DNA from: Leifsonia sp. NPDC080035
Lineage (GTDB): Bacteria > Actinomycetota > Actinomycetes > Actinomycetales > Microbacteriaceae
Assembly (NCBI RefSeq): GCF_040050925.1
Contig: NZ_CP157390.1
Location: forward strand, 3,162,001 to 3,226,000
Reading direction: 5' to 3'
Length of the DNA: 64,000 nucleotides
Within the stretch, counting starts at the first letter, position 1, and each line of letters begins with the position of its first letter. The position numbers and the translations under genes are program-made. The notes beneath the pieces are model-generated. The model saw only the letters and a list, made by a program, of their open reading frames with translations. It did not search any database and was not told the origin of the DNA. Shown here piece after piece: positions 43,304 to 51,388 of the stretch.

Positions 43304-45657
43304 CGACCGCCGCAACGCGCGCCTCGAGCCGCGCCTCCTCTCGCCGGCCCGCCTCCCCGGTGACCGACCGGCTCACGACCACCACGTGGGTGGACGTGGC
43401 CGTGCTCACCGGGCTGAGCCTGATCGCCGTGGCCGGCTTCGCCCCGGCCTTCGGCCACTACGCGTTCCTCTCCGCCGCGATCGGCGGCGTGGTCGTCGGC
43501 GGCGGGGTCGCCGTGCTCGGCCGGCTCTTCCGCCTGTCGGTGCCGCTGACCGTGGTGATCGCGCTTGCGGCGTACCTCCTGTTCGGCACGCCGCTCGCGC
43601 TGCCCGGGCTCGCGCTCTTCGGCGTGCTGCCGTCGCTCGACAGTCTCTCCGGCCTCGTCATCGGCGCGGTCTTCGGCTGGTCGGACGCGGTGACCCTGCA
43701 GGCGCCTCTGGAGGCGCCTCCCTACGTCGCGGTCGTCCCGTATGTCGGCGGCTGGCTGGTCTCGCTGGTCTGCGTCACGCTCGCGGTGCGCTGGCTGCCC
43801 CGCGTGAAGCGACCGGGTGTCGCCCGCGCGGCCGTGCTGCTGACCGGGCCGGTGCTGCTGTTCCTCGCCGGGATCCTGCTCGGCACGCGGGACGCGTACT
43901 TCGCGGGCGTGCGCGGCGTGCTCTTCGCCGCTGTGGCCCTGCTCTGGCTGGCCTGGCGGCGCGGTCGCGCGAGCCGCGACGTGCTCGCCGCTGACACGGG
44001 CGTCCGGAGGTCCCGCCTCATCGGCGGGGCGGTCGTCGTCCTCGGCGCTGTGCTGGTCGGCGCCATCGCCGGATCGTTCCTCGCCCCGCCCGCCGCCTCC
44101 CGCTTCGTGGTGCGCGACGAGGTGACACCGCCGTTCGACCCGCTCGACTACCCGAGCCCGCTCGCCGGGTTCCGCAAATACACCAAGGACCTGCAGAAGA
44201 CGAAGCTGTTCACCGTCTCCGGCCTGACGTCCGGCCAGGTGATCCGGCTCGCCACGATGGACAGTTATGACGGCGTCGTCTGGTCGGTCACCGCGCCCGG
44301 TTCCCAGGCGGACTCCTCCGGCGGCTTCGAGCTGCTCGGCAGCACCATCCCGCGTCCGCCGCTGTTCACCGCCGGGGCGAGGACCACGGCGACGATCGAC
44401 GTGCTCGGTTACTCGGATGTCTGGCTGCCGACCCTCGGCTACGTCGACAGGCTGGCGTTCGACGCGCACCGCGGCCAGGACCCGGCGGAGACCGTCCGTG
44501 TGAACACGGTGACCGGCACGAGCGCCGTCACCAGCGGCGTTCGGGAGGGCCTGCGCTACACGATCGAGGCGACCGCTCAGAAGATCCCGAACGACCGGCG
44601 GCTCGCCACGGCCGCGCCGGCGAAGGTGACGCTGCCGCCCGTTGACAACGTGCCGGACGTCGTCTCGGCGAAGGCCGAGGAGTACGCGGGATCAGCGGAC
44701 ACGGCCATCCAGAAGTTGCGGAACATCGAGCGCTCGCTCAAGGCGCTCGGCTACCTGAGCCACGGGCGCGCGTCCGATCCCGTTCCCTCCCGCGCGGGCG
44801 AGGGGGCAGACCGGATGACCGATCTGCTCGCCAAGGCGCCGATGGTCGGGGACCAGGAGCAGTACGCCAGCGCTTTCGCGCTGATGGCGCGGCACCTCGG
44901 CTACCCGGCGCGCGTCGTGATGGGGTTCGCCCCGAAGGCGACCTCCGGCACGACCACCGTCACCGGGGACGACGTGACGGCCTGGGTGGAGGTGCCGTTC
45001 GATGGTGTCGGCTGGGTGCCGTTCTTCCCGACTCCGACAAAGACCGACGCCCCCAAGAACCAGACGACGAAGCCCAAGCTCGAGCCCCAGCCGCAGGTCC
45101 GCCAGCCCCCGCCCGCGGATCCGCGCGCCGACGAACTGCTCACCCCGGTGAAGACAAAGGACACCGAGAAGAAGGACCCGACGACCCCGTTCGCCCTTCC
45201 GGCCTGGGTGTGGGTGGTCGCGGGCGTCGTCGGCATCCCGCTGCTGGCGTACTTCGTCCCGCTCCTCATCATCGGCGCGCTCAAGCGCCGGCGCCGGCGC
45301 GTGCGGTCGTCGCAGGGCCCGCCCGACCGCCGGGCGGCCGGCGCGTGGGACGAGCTCACCGACCGCTATGCGGAGCTCGGCCTGGCCGTCCCCGAGCGCG
45401 CGACGCGGCTGCAGACCGCATCCGCCCTCGAGGAGCAGTCGCGCGCCCAGAGCCTCACGGTGCAGGGCGGGGGCCTCGCGACCCTGGCCAGGCACGTGGA
45501 CGCGGCCGTGTTCGACGGGAGCGATGTCTCCGACGAGCGCGTCGACGAGGCCTGGTCGTCCGCGGACGCGGCGGTCGACGGAGCGACGGAGGCGGCCGGC
45601 CCGCTGCGCGCCCGGCTGGCGGCGTTCCGCTACCGTCGCCGCCGTCGTCGCCGCTGA
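43300..45657 (+). CDS. Transglutaminase-like (TgpA-type) membrane protein lacking the catalytic triad
   Basis: A 785-residue protein with about seven N-terminal membrane helices, a large extracytoplasmic part containing a transglutaminase core (about 500-585), a further helix at about 635-660 and a cytoplasmic tail. Compared with the copy at 61689-63953 the nucleophile Cys is Gln519 (VGDQEQYASAFALMARHLG), the His is Thr560 (DDVTAWVEV), and the acidic residue is Phe576 (WVPFFPT). The fold is kept but the chemistry is lost. It probably binds or presents a partner. Confidence 0.88.
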   Translation: MTTAATRASSRASSRRPASPVTDRLTTTTWVDVAVLTGLSLIAVAGFAPAFGHYAFLSAAIGGVVVGGGVAVLGRLFRLSVPLTVVIALAAYLLFGTPLALPGLALFGVLPSLDSLSGLVIGAVFGWSDAVTLQAPLEAPPYVAVVPYVGGWLVSLVCVTLAVRWLPRVKRPGVARAAVLLTGPVLLFLAGILLGTRDAYFAGVRGVLFAAVALLWLAWRRGRASRDVLAADTGVRRSRLIGGAVVVLGAVLVGAIAGSFLAPPAASRFVVRDEVTPPFDPLDYPSPLAGFRKYTKDLQKTKLFTVSGLTSGQVIRLATMDSYDGVVWSVTAPGSQADSSGGFELLGSTIPRPPLFTAGARTTATIDVLGYSDVWLPTLGYVDRLAFDAHRGQDPAETVRVNTVTGTSAVTSGVREGLRYTIEATAQKIPNDRRLATAAPAKVTLPPVDNVPDVVSAKAEEYAGSADTAIQKLRNIERSLKALGYLSHGRASDPVPSRAGEGADRMTDLLAKAPMVGDQEQYASAFALMARHLGYPARVVMGFAPKATSGTTTVTGDDVTAWVEVPFDGVGWVPFFPTPTKTDAPKNQTTKPKLEPQPQVRQPPPADPRADELLTPVKTKDTEKKDPTTPFALPAWVWVVAGVVGIPLLAYFVPLLIIGALKRRRRRVRSSQGPPDRRAAGAWDELTDRYAELGLAVPERATRLQTASALEEQSRAQSLTVQGGGLATLARHVDAAVFDGSDVSDERVDEAWSSADAAVDGATEAAGPLRARLAAFRYRRRRRRR

Positions 45658-45696
45658 CGCACACGAGCGGTCTCCCGCTCGGCGAAGCCCGTTCCG

Positions 45697-45702
45697 TAGA
45701 GT
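45697..45702 (+). promoter_or_regulatory. -10 box (TAGAGT) of a leaderless gene
   Basis: TAGAGT ends six bases before GTG 45709, so the last FHA gene can be transcribed separately from the operon upstream. Confidence 0.5.
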
Positions 45703-45708
45703 GGACGC

Positions 45709-46212
45709 GTGGGGACCCAGGACGACGACACCGTACGCGACCGGCCCGGCTTCATCGTGCCGCCGCCCGGACTCATCCCGGACCGCGCGGCCGCCTCGGT
45801 GCCGGCCCGTGCGCCGGAGCCCGTCGCGCTTCCCGCGTTCCTTCCGCCGTCCGCTCCCGGCGCGCCGGCGCCACGGCCCGCCCCCGTGTGGCGCCTCGTC
45901 GTGCCGGGCGGCGCCCGCATCCCGGTGACGGGGACGGTGCTGCTCGGGCGGAACCCGGCGGCCGCCGCGCACAACGGCCCCGCCGACCTCGTCCCGCTGG
46001 ACGACCCCACCTCGACCGTCTCGAAGACCCACGCCGCGGTGTCCGCGGCCGGCGACGTCCTGACCGTCACCGACCTGCACTCGACGAACGGCGTCGTCGT
46101 GCTCTCGCCCGCGTCCGGCGAGCGGATGCTGCAGCCCGGCGTCCCCGCCGAGGTGGAGCAGGGCGGCGCGCTGCGGCTCGGCGATCTGCGCATCGGCGTG
46201 GAGCGCGCCTGA
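45709..46212 (+). CDS. FHA domain protein
   Basis: A 167-residue soluble protein. A Pro-rich N-terminus (about 1-55) leads to one FHA domain: VLLGRNPAAA, DDPTSTVSKTHAAVS, VTDLHSTNGVVV and a GVPAEVEQGG turn. The phosphothreonine-contacting Arg, Ser, His and Asn are all present. An N-terminal short unstructured segment with threonines could itself be phosphorylated, as in GarA-like proteins. GTG start. Confidence 0.88.
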   Translation: MGTQDDDTVRDRPGFIVPPPGLIPDRAAASVPARAPEPVALPAFLPPSAPGAPAPRPAPVWRLVVPGGARIPVTGTVLLGRNPAAAAHNGPADLVPLDDPTSTVSKTHAAVSAAGDVLTVTDLHSTNGVVVLSPASGERMLQPGVPAEVEQGGALRLGDLRIGVERA

Positions 46213-46236
46213 CGGTCGCCACCCCTGCACGGGTGA

Positions 46237-46242
46237 TACCCT
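46237..46242 (+). promoter_or_regulatory. -10 box (TACCCT) for the leu leader
   Basis: TACCCT ends six bases before the leader-peptide GTG at 46249, suggesting a transcript that starts with the leader peptide. Confidence 0.5.
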
Positions 46243-46248
46243 GACAAC

Positions 46249-46293
46249 GTGTTCGCGGGTCTGCTTCTCCTTAGCCGCCGCGGCGAGTCCTAG
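46249..46293 (+). CDS. leuCD leader peptide with four consecutive leucine codons
   Basis: A 14-codon reading frame, VFAGLLLLSRRGES, with Leu codons CTG CTT CTC CTT in a row, 93 bases before leuC. The use of the non-preferred codons CTT, twice, is notable in so GC-rich a genome and would make translation more sensitive to leucyl-tRNA supply. It fits a leucine attenuation leader like those known for leu operons of Actinobacteria and enteric bacteria. GTG start next to a -10 box. Confidence 0.8.
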   Translation: MFAGLLLLSRRGES

Positions 46294-46336
46294 CTCTCGG
46301 TTCCTCATTCCGGGAAGACGGCCACCCTCGCCGCGG
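46278..46336 (+). promoter_or_regulatory. Attenuator stem-loop of leuCD
   Basis: CCGCGGCGAG (46278-46287), which begins within the leader peptide just after the Leu codons, pairs perfectly with CTCGCCGCGG (46327-46336). A second short hairpin, CCGTCGACGG, follows at about 46340. A ribosome stalled at the Leu codons would cover or free the first arm. No T-run follows, so either a Rho-type or translational mechanism is possible. Confidence 0.6.
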
Positions 46337-46385
46337 AGTCCGTCGACGGCTGATCCGTAACCGAAGCTCAAGGAGTTCAACGCAG

Positions 46386-47846
46386 ATGACCACCGATTCC
46401 ACCCCGCTGACCCTGGCGGAGAAGGTGTGGCAGGACCACCTGGTCGCGAAGGGCGAAGACGGCTCTCCCGACCTGATCTACATCGACCTGCACCTCGTGC
46501 ACGAGGTGACCAGCCCGCAGGCGTTCGACGGCCTGCGCATGGCCGGCCGCCCGGTGCGCCGCCCGGACCTCACCATCGCCACCGAGGACCACAACACCCC
46601 GACCATCGGCATCGACCGGCCGATCGCCGACCTCACCAGCCGCACGCAGATCGAGACGCTGCGCAAGAACGCCGAGGAGTTCGGCATCCGCCTGCACTCC
46701 CTCGGCGACATCGAGCAGGGCATCGTGCACGTCGTCGGCCCGCAGCTCGGCCTCACCATGCCGGGCATCACCGTGGTCTGCGGCGACTCGCACACCTCGA
46801 CGCACGGCGCGTTCGGCGCCATGGCCTTCGGCATCGGCACCAGCGAGGTGGAGCACGTGCTCGCCACCCAGACGCTGCCGCTGAAGCCGTTCAAGACGAT
46901 GGCCATCACCGTCGAGGGCGAGCTGCGTCCCGGGGTGACGGCCAAGGACATCATCCTCGCCGTGATCGCGAAGATCGGCACCGGCGGCGGCCAGGGCTAC
47001 GTGCTCGAGTACCGCGGCAGCGCCATCCGCTCGCTCTCCATGGAGGGCAGGATGACGATCTGCAACATGTCGATCGAGGCCGGCGCCCGCGCCGGGATGG
47101 TCGCGCCGGACGAGACCACTTTCGCGTACCTGAAGGGCCGGCCGCACGCCCCGGAAGGCGCAGACTGGGACGAGGCCGTCGCGTACTGGAAGACGCTGCA
47201 GACGGACGACGACGCCGTGTTCGACGCCGAGGTCTATCTCGACGCCGACGAGATCGAGCCGTTCGTCACCTGGGGCACCAACCCCGGCCAGGGCGTCTCG
47301 CTCAGCCAGGAGGTGCCGGACCCGGCCGCGATCGACGAGCCGAACGCCCGCGCCGCGGCCGAGCGCGCTCTCGAGTACATGGACCTGACTCCGGGCACGC
47401 CGATGAAGAGCATCCCTGTGGATGCGGTGTTCATGGGCTCGTGCACGAACAGCCGCATCGAGGACCTGCGTGCCTTCGCGTCCATCATCAAGGGCCGGAA
47501 GAAGGCCGACGGCGTCCGCGTCATGGTCGTCCCCGGCTCGGCGCGCGTGCGCATCGAGGCCGAGGCCGAGGGCATCGACAAGATCGTCGAGGAGTTCGGC
47601 GCCGAGTGGCGGTTCGCCGGCTGCTCGATGTGCCTGGGCATGAACCCCGACCAGCTCGCCCCTGGGGAGCGCTGCGCCTCCACCTCCAACCGCAACTTCG
47701 AGGGACGCCAGGGCAAGGGCGGCCGCACCCACCTGGTGTCGCCGCTGGTCGCCGCTGCGACCGCCATCCGCGGCACGCTGTCCAGCCCGTGGGACCTGGA
47801 GCACGAGGACGTCGATACGAACTCCGGAGAGAAGGTGGGCGCCTGA
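46386..47846 (+). CDS. leuC: 3-isopropylmalate dehydratase large subunit
   Basis: A 486-residue aconitase-family enzyme that isomerises 2- to 3-isopropylmalate in leucine biosynthesis. The three [4Fe-4S] cysteines are Cys353 (MGSCTNSRIEDL), Cys413 and Cys416 (GCSMCLGMNPDQL). Other signatures are CGDSHTSTHGAFGAMAFGIG and HVVGPQLG. Its TGA overlaps leuD ATG by one base. AAGGAG precedes the start by 11 bases. Confidence 0.96.
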   Translation: MTTDSTPLTLAEKVWQDHLVAKGEDGSPDLIYIDLHLVHEVTSPQAFDGLRMAGRPVRRPDLTIATEDHNTPTIGIDRPIADLTSRTQIETLRKNAEEFGIRLHSLGDIEQGIVHVVGPQLGLTMPGITVVCGDSHTSTHGAFGAMAFGIGTSEVEHVLATQTLPLKPFKTMAITVEGELRPGVTAKDIILAVIAKIGTGGGQGYVLEYRGSAIRSLSMEGRMTICNMSIEAGARAGMVAPDETTFAYLKGRPHAPEGADWDEAVAYWKTLQTDDDAVFDAEVYLDADEIEPFVTWGTNPGQGVSLSQEVPDPAAIDEPNARAAAERALEYMDLTPGTPMKSIPVDAVFMGSCTNSRIEDLRAFASIIKGRKKADGVRVMVVPGSARVRIEAEAEGIDKIVEEFGAEWRFAGCSMCLGMNPDQLAPGERCASTSNRNFEGRQGKGGRTHLVSPLVAAATAIRGTLSSPWDLEHEDVDTNSGEKVGA

Positions 47847-48445
47847 TGGAGAAGTTCGAGACCGTCACCGGCGTCGCCGTCCCGTTCCGCCGGTCGAACG
47901 TCGACACCGACCAGATCATCCCCGCCGTGTTCCTGAAGCGCGTCACCAAGACCGGCTTCGACGACGCCCTGTTCCACGAGTGGCGCAAGGACCCCGACTT
48001 CATCCTCAACCAGGAGCCGTACCAGGGCGCGAGCGTCCTGGTCGCCGGCCCCGACTTCGGCACCGGCTCGTCCCGCGAGCACGCCGTCTGGGCGCTGCGC
48101 GACTACGGCTTCCGTGTGGTGCTGAGCCCGCGGTTCGCCGACATCTTCCGTGGCAACTCCGGCAAGCAGGGCCTGCTCACCGGTGTGATCACCGAGGAGG
48201 ACGCCGAGCGTCTCTGGGCGGCCATCGAGGCCGAGCCGGGAATAACCGCGACGGTGGATCTGGTTTCCAAGACCGCGACCGTCGGTGAGGTCCAGGTGTC
48301 TTTCGACATCGACGACTACACTCGCTGGCGTTTGCTCGAAGGGTTGGACGACATCGCTCTGACCCTGCGCGACGAGGCGCGCATCTCCGAATACGAAAGC
48401 GGCCGCGCGAGCTGGCGGCCCAAGACCCTCCCGGTGAAACTTTGA
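47846..48445 (+). CDS. leuD: 3-isopropylmalate dehydratase small subunit
   Basis: A 199-residue swivel-domain partner of LeuC. Signatures are SNVDTDQIIPAVFLKR, GPDFGTGSSREHAVWAL and SPRFADIFRGNSGKQGLL. Normal length. It begins in the leuC stop (TGATG) and its own stop overlaps the murA start (TTGA), so leucine and peptidoglycan genes form one message. Confidence 0.96.
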   Translation: MEKFETVTGVAVPFRRSNVDTDQIIPAVFLKRVTKTGFDDALFHEWRKDPDFILNQEPYQGASVLVAGPDFGTGSSREHAVWALRDYGFRVVLSPRFADIFRGNSGKQGLLTGVITEEDAERLWAAIEAEPGITATVDLVSKTATVGEVQVSFDIDDYTRWRLLEGLDDIALTLRDEARISEYESGRASWRPKTLPVKL

Positions 48446-49812
48446 ACTCACTTCTTCAGGACGCTCAGGCGGCAGGAGCGCGCGTCGGCCTCAAGGGCGA
48501 CCGCATCACGATCAACGGCGGCATCCCGCTGCGGGGCCGCATCGAGGTCCGCGGCGCCAAGAACTTCGTCACGAAGGCGATGGTCGCCGCCATCCTCGGT
48601 GAAGGCCCGAGCGTGCTGCGGAACGTTCCGGACATCTCGGACGTCCGCGTGGTGCGCGGGCTGCTCGAGGTGCACGGCGTGAAGGTCACCGACGGCGCCG
48701 AGGAGGGCGAGCTGCTGCTCGATCCGAGCGCGGTCGAGTCGGCGCACATGGCCGACATCGACGCGCACGCCGGCTCGAGCCGCATCCCGATCCTGTTCTG
48801 CGGGCCGCTGCTGCACCGTCTCGGCGAGGCGTTCATCCCCGACCTCGGCGGCTGCCGGATCGGCGACCGCCCGATCGACTACCACCTCGAGGTGCTTCGC
48901 AAGTTCGGCGCCGTCGTGGACAAGCTGCCGAGCGGCATCCGGATGTCGGCCCCGAACGGCCTGCACGGCGCGAAGCTCGAGCTCCCGTACCCGAGCGTCG
49001 GCGCCACCGAGCAGGTGCTCCTGACCGCGGTCCGCGCGGACGGCATCACCGAGCTCAAAGGCGCGGCGATCGAGCCCGAGATCATGGACCTGATCAACGT
49101 CCTGCAGAAGATGGGCGCGATCATCTCGGTGGACACCGACCGCGTCATCCGCATCGAGGGCGTCGACAAGCTGGTCGGCTACAGCCACACCGCCCTGTTC
49201 GACCGGAACGAGGCTGCCAGCTGGGCGGCCGCGGCCCTGGCGACGAACGGCGACATCTACGTCGGCGGCGCACGTCAGCCCGAGATGCTGACCTTCCTCA
49301 ACGTCTTCCGCAAGGTCGGCGGCGCGTTCGAGATCCACGACGACGGCATCCGCTTCTTCCACCCGGGCGGTGAGCTGAAGCCCGTCGTGATCGAGACCGA
49401 CGTGCACCCCGGCTTCATGACCGACTGGCAGCAGCCGCTCGTCGTCGCCCTGGCCAAGGCCAACGGCGTGTCGATCGTGCACGAGACCGTGTACGAGCAG
49501 CGCTTCGGCTTCGTGGACGCGCTCATCGACATGGGTGCGAAGATCCAGGTGCACAAGGAGTGCCTCGGCGGTCACGACTGCCGCTTCGGCCAGCGCAACT
49601 TCAACCACTCCGCGGTCATCATGGGTCCGGTGGACCTGCACGGGGCGGATGTGGAGATCCCCGACCTGCGCGGCGGCTTCAGCCACCTCATCGCGGCGCT
49701 GACCGCCGAGGGACGCTCGACCGTCAGCAACGTCGGCATCATCTCCCGCGGCTACGAGAGGTTCATCACCAAGCTTGAGCAGCTCGGTGCCGACTTCGTG
49801 CTCGAGGGCTGA
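48442..49812 (+). CDS. murA: UDP-N-acetylglucosamine 1-carboxyvinyltransferase
   Basis: A 456-residue enzyme that transfers enolpyruvyl from PEP to UDP-GlcNAc, the first committed peptidoglycan step. NGGIPLRGRIEVRGAKN opens the fold. The catalytic residue is Cys138 in DLGGCRIGDRPID, matching E. coli Cys115; this suggests fosfomycin sensitivity, unlike mycobacteria, which have Asp. TTG start at 48442 overlaps the leuD stop. An N-terminal extension of about 15 residues precedes the conserved part. Confidence 0.94.
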   Translation: MNSLLQDAQAAGARVGLKGDRITINGGIPLRGRIEVRGAKNFVTKAMVAAILGEGPSVLRNVPDISDVRVVRGLLEVHGVKVTDGAEEGELLLDPSAVESAHMADIDAHAGSSRIPILFCGPLLHRLGEAFIPDLGGCRIGDRPIDYHLEVLRKFGAVVDKLPSGIRMSAPNGLHGAKLELPYPSVGATEQVLLTAVRADGITELKGAAIEPEIMDLINVLQKMGAIISVDTDRVIRIEGVDKLVGYSHTALFDRNEAASWAAAALATNGDIYVGGARQPEMLTFLNVFRKVGGAFEIHDDGIRFFHPGGELKPVVIETDVHPGFMTDWQQPLVVALAKANGVSIVHETVYEQRFGFVDALIDMGAKIQVHKECLGGHDCRFGQRNFNHSAVIMGPVDLHGADVEIPDLRGGFSHLIAALTAEGRSTVSNVGIISRGYERFITKLEQLGADFVLEG

Positions 49813-49863
49813 CTCCTCCACAGCCCGCCGAACTCACCCTAGTTCCACAGATCCCCTCCTGTC

Positions 49864-49879
49864 TCACCGGTGATACAGT
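49864..49879 (+). promoter_or_regulatory. Palindromic operator and -10 box of the toxin-antitoxin module
   Basis: TCACCGGTGA (49864-49873) is a perfect 10-bp palindrome directly followed by TACAGT (49874-49879), which ends six bases before the antitoxin ATG. Antitoxins of this type usually bind a palindrome in their own promoter. Confidence 0.55.
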
Positions 49880-49885
49880 CCCTTC

Positions 49886-50122
49886 ATGAAGGCTGTAACC
49901 GTGAGAGACCTCAGAAATCATGGCGGAGAGATCCTGGACCGGGTGGCGCGTGGCGAGCGCCTGACAGTGACGCGTGACGGGGCGGCGGTGGCGGAGCTTT
50001 CGCCACTGCCCGCTCCGGCCACGTCGCTGTCGGTGCTGATGGATCGGCGGGCACGCCTGCCCGAGATCGACCCGACGGCGCTGCTGGCCGACATCGACGA
50101 GCTGGTGGACCAGTCGTGGTGA
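49886..50122 (+). CDS. Phd/YefM-family antitoxin
   Basis: A 78-residue antitoxin. Residues 1-45 are the DNA-binding fold of the prevent-host-death family (KAVTVRDLRNHGGEILDRVA, then GERLTVTRDGAAVAEL). The acidic tail DIDELVDQSW would wrap the toxin. Its stop overlaps the PIN toxin start. The pair sits between murA and plsC, which are usually closer together in related genomes. Confidence 0.87.
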   Translation: MKAVTVRDLRNHGGEILDRVARGERLTVTRDGAAVAELSPLPAPATSLSVLMDRRARLPEIDPTALLADIDELVDQSW

Positions 50123-50526
50123 TGAACGCCGGCCTGCTCGACACCTCGACGCTCATCCTGCTGGGACGCGTCGCCGACCCGTCGACGCTGCCCGACGTCC
50201 CCTCGATCAGCGCCGTCACCCTCGCCGAGCTGTCGGTGGGGCCGCTCGTGGCGTCGACCGACGCGGAACGCGCGGCGCGCCAGGCGCACCTGCAGCTGGC
50301 GGAGTCCGACTTCGCGCCGATCCCGTTCGACGAGGCCGCGGCGCGCGCGTTCGCGGGCGTCGCAGCGTCGTTCCGGGCGGCCGGCCGCAAGCCCGCCGCG
50401 CGCGCCTTCGACGCGCTGATCGCGGCGACGGCCATCTCCCGCGGGCTGCCGTTGCACACCTGCAACCCGGCGGACTTCCGGGACATCGAGGGGCTCGACG
50501 TGCGTCCCGTGACGGTGGCGGGATGA
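50122..50526 (+). CDS. vapC: PIN-domain toxin (VapC-like ribonuclease)
   Basis: A 134-residue Mg2+-dependent ribonuclease. The acidic residues of the PIN site are visible in LLDTSTLIL (Asp7), TLAELSVG (Glu), RAFDALIAATA (Asp) and CNPADFRDIEG (Asp). VapC toxins cut tRNA or rRNA. GTG starts at 50116 and 50119 are in frame too; ATG 50122 is preferred because it forms a TGATG overlap with the antitoxin. Confidence 0.9.
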   Translation: MNAGLLDTSTLILLGRVADPSTLPDVPSISAVTLAELSVGPLVASTDAERAARQAHLQLAESDFAPIPFDEAAARAFAGVAASFRAAGRKPAARAFDALIAATAISRGLPLHTCNPADFRDIEGLDVRPVTVAG

Positions 50527-50593
50527 CCGTCGCCGACGGCACCGATGCGCGCGGTCCGCGACCTGTCGTGGTCCCGCGATGAGCGGAGGCCTG

Positions 50594-50599
50594 GATAAT
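50594..50599 (+). promoter_or_regulatory. -10 box (GATAAT) for plsC
   Basis: GATAAT ends six bases before GTG 50606 and is the nearest match to TATAAT in the region. Confidence 0.45.
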
Positions 50600-50605
50600 G
50601 GGATG

Positions 50606-51388
50606 GTGCCCCATCCCGATGAGACCGTGAACCCGCCCGCGCGCCGCGAGCGCTCCGAGAAGAGCCGCCCCTCGATCTTCTGGGTCCTCGCCGGCATCCT
50701 CGTGCCGATCGGCAGTCTGCTCGCCCGGTTCCGCATCGTGGACGGCGAGAAGATGCCGCGGCACGGCGCCTACATCATCTCGCCCAACCACTACAGCGAG
50801 ATCGACCCCGTGATGATGGGCATCGCGATCTGGAAGCTCGGGCGCCTGCCGCGGTTCCTCGCCAAGGAGAGCCTGTTCCACGTGCCGGTGCTCGGCTGGT
50901 TCCTGCGCAGGTCCGGCCAGGTGCCGGTCGCGCGAGGCGGCTCGGCTCGCGGTTCCGCACCGCTGGACGCTGCGCAGAAGATCGTCGAGGACGGCCGCGT
51001 CGTCGTCATCTACCCGGAGGGGTCCCTGACCCGCGATCCGGACATGTGGCCGATGCGCGGCAAGACCGGCGCGGCGAGGATGGCGCTGGAGCACGACATC
51101 CCGGTCATCCCGATGGCGCACTGGGGCACCCAGCAGGTGATGGCTCGCTACGCCAAGAAGATCAGCCTCTTCCCCCGCAAGACCATCGCGGTGAAGGTGG
51201 GCGACCCCGTCGACCTGTCCGCCTTCCGCGGGCGCAACCTCGACGCGGCGACGCTGACGGAGGCGACGGCCGTGATCATGGACGCGATCACGGCGCTGCT
51301 CGAGGACCTGCGCGGCGAGGAGGCCCCCGAGAAGCGGTGGGACCCGAGCCAGCACAACCAGAAGGAGACCGGCCGCTTCGATGGCTAG
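50606..51388 (+). CDS. plsC: 1-acyl-sn-glycerol-3-phosphate acyltransferase
   Basis: A 260-residue membrane-associated enzyme that makes phosphatidic acid. An N-terminal hydrophobic segment (about 25-42) precedes the catalytic NHYSEID (His62, Asp67), and YPEGSLTRDPD is the second motif. The extended basic N-terminus and C-terminal KRWDPSQHNQKETG are poorly conserved. Possible starts are ATG 50579, ATG 50603 and GTG 50606; the last fits a leaderless promoter. It overlaps gpsA by eight bases. Confidence 0.9.
   Translation: MPHPDETVNPPARRERSEKSRPSIFWVLAGILVPIGSLLARFRIVDGEKMPRHGAYIISPNHYSEIDPVMMGIAIWKLGRLPRFLAKESLFHVPVLGWFLRRSGQVPVARGGSARGSAPLDAAQKIVEDGRVVVIYPEGSLTRDPDMWPMRGKTGAARMALEHDIPVIPMAHWGTQQVMARYAKKISLFPRKTIAVKVGDPVDLSAFRGRNLDAATLTEATAVIMDAITALLEDLRGEEAPEKRWDPSQHNQKETGRFDG

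Noticed and set aside
46427..48445. A 672-codon frame overlapping leuC and leuD
   Set aside because: Only its 3' part is real: it is leuD. The part inside leuC is a shadow frame.
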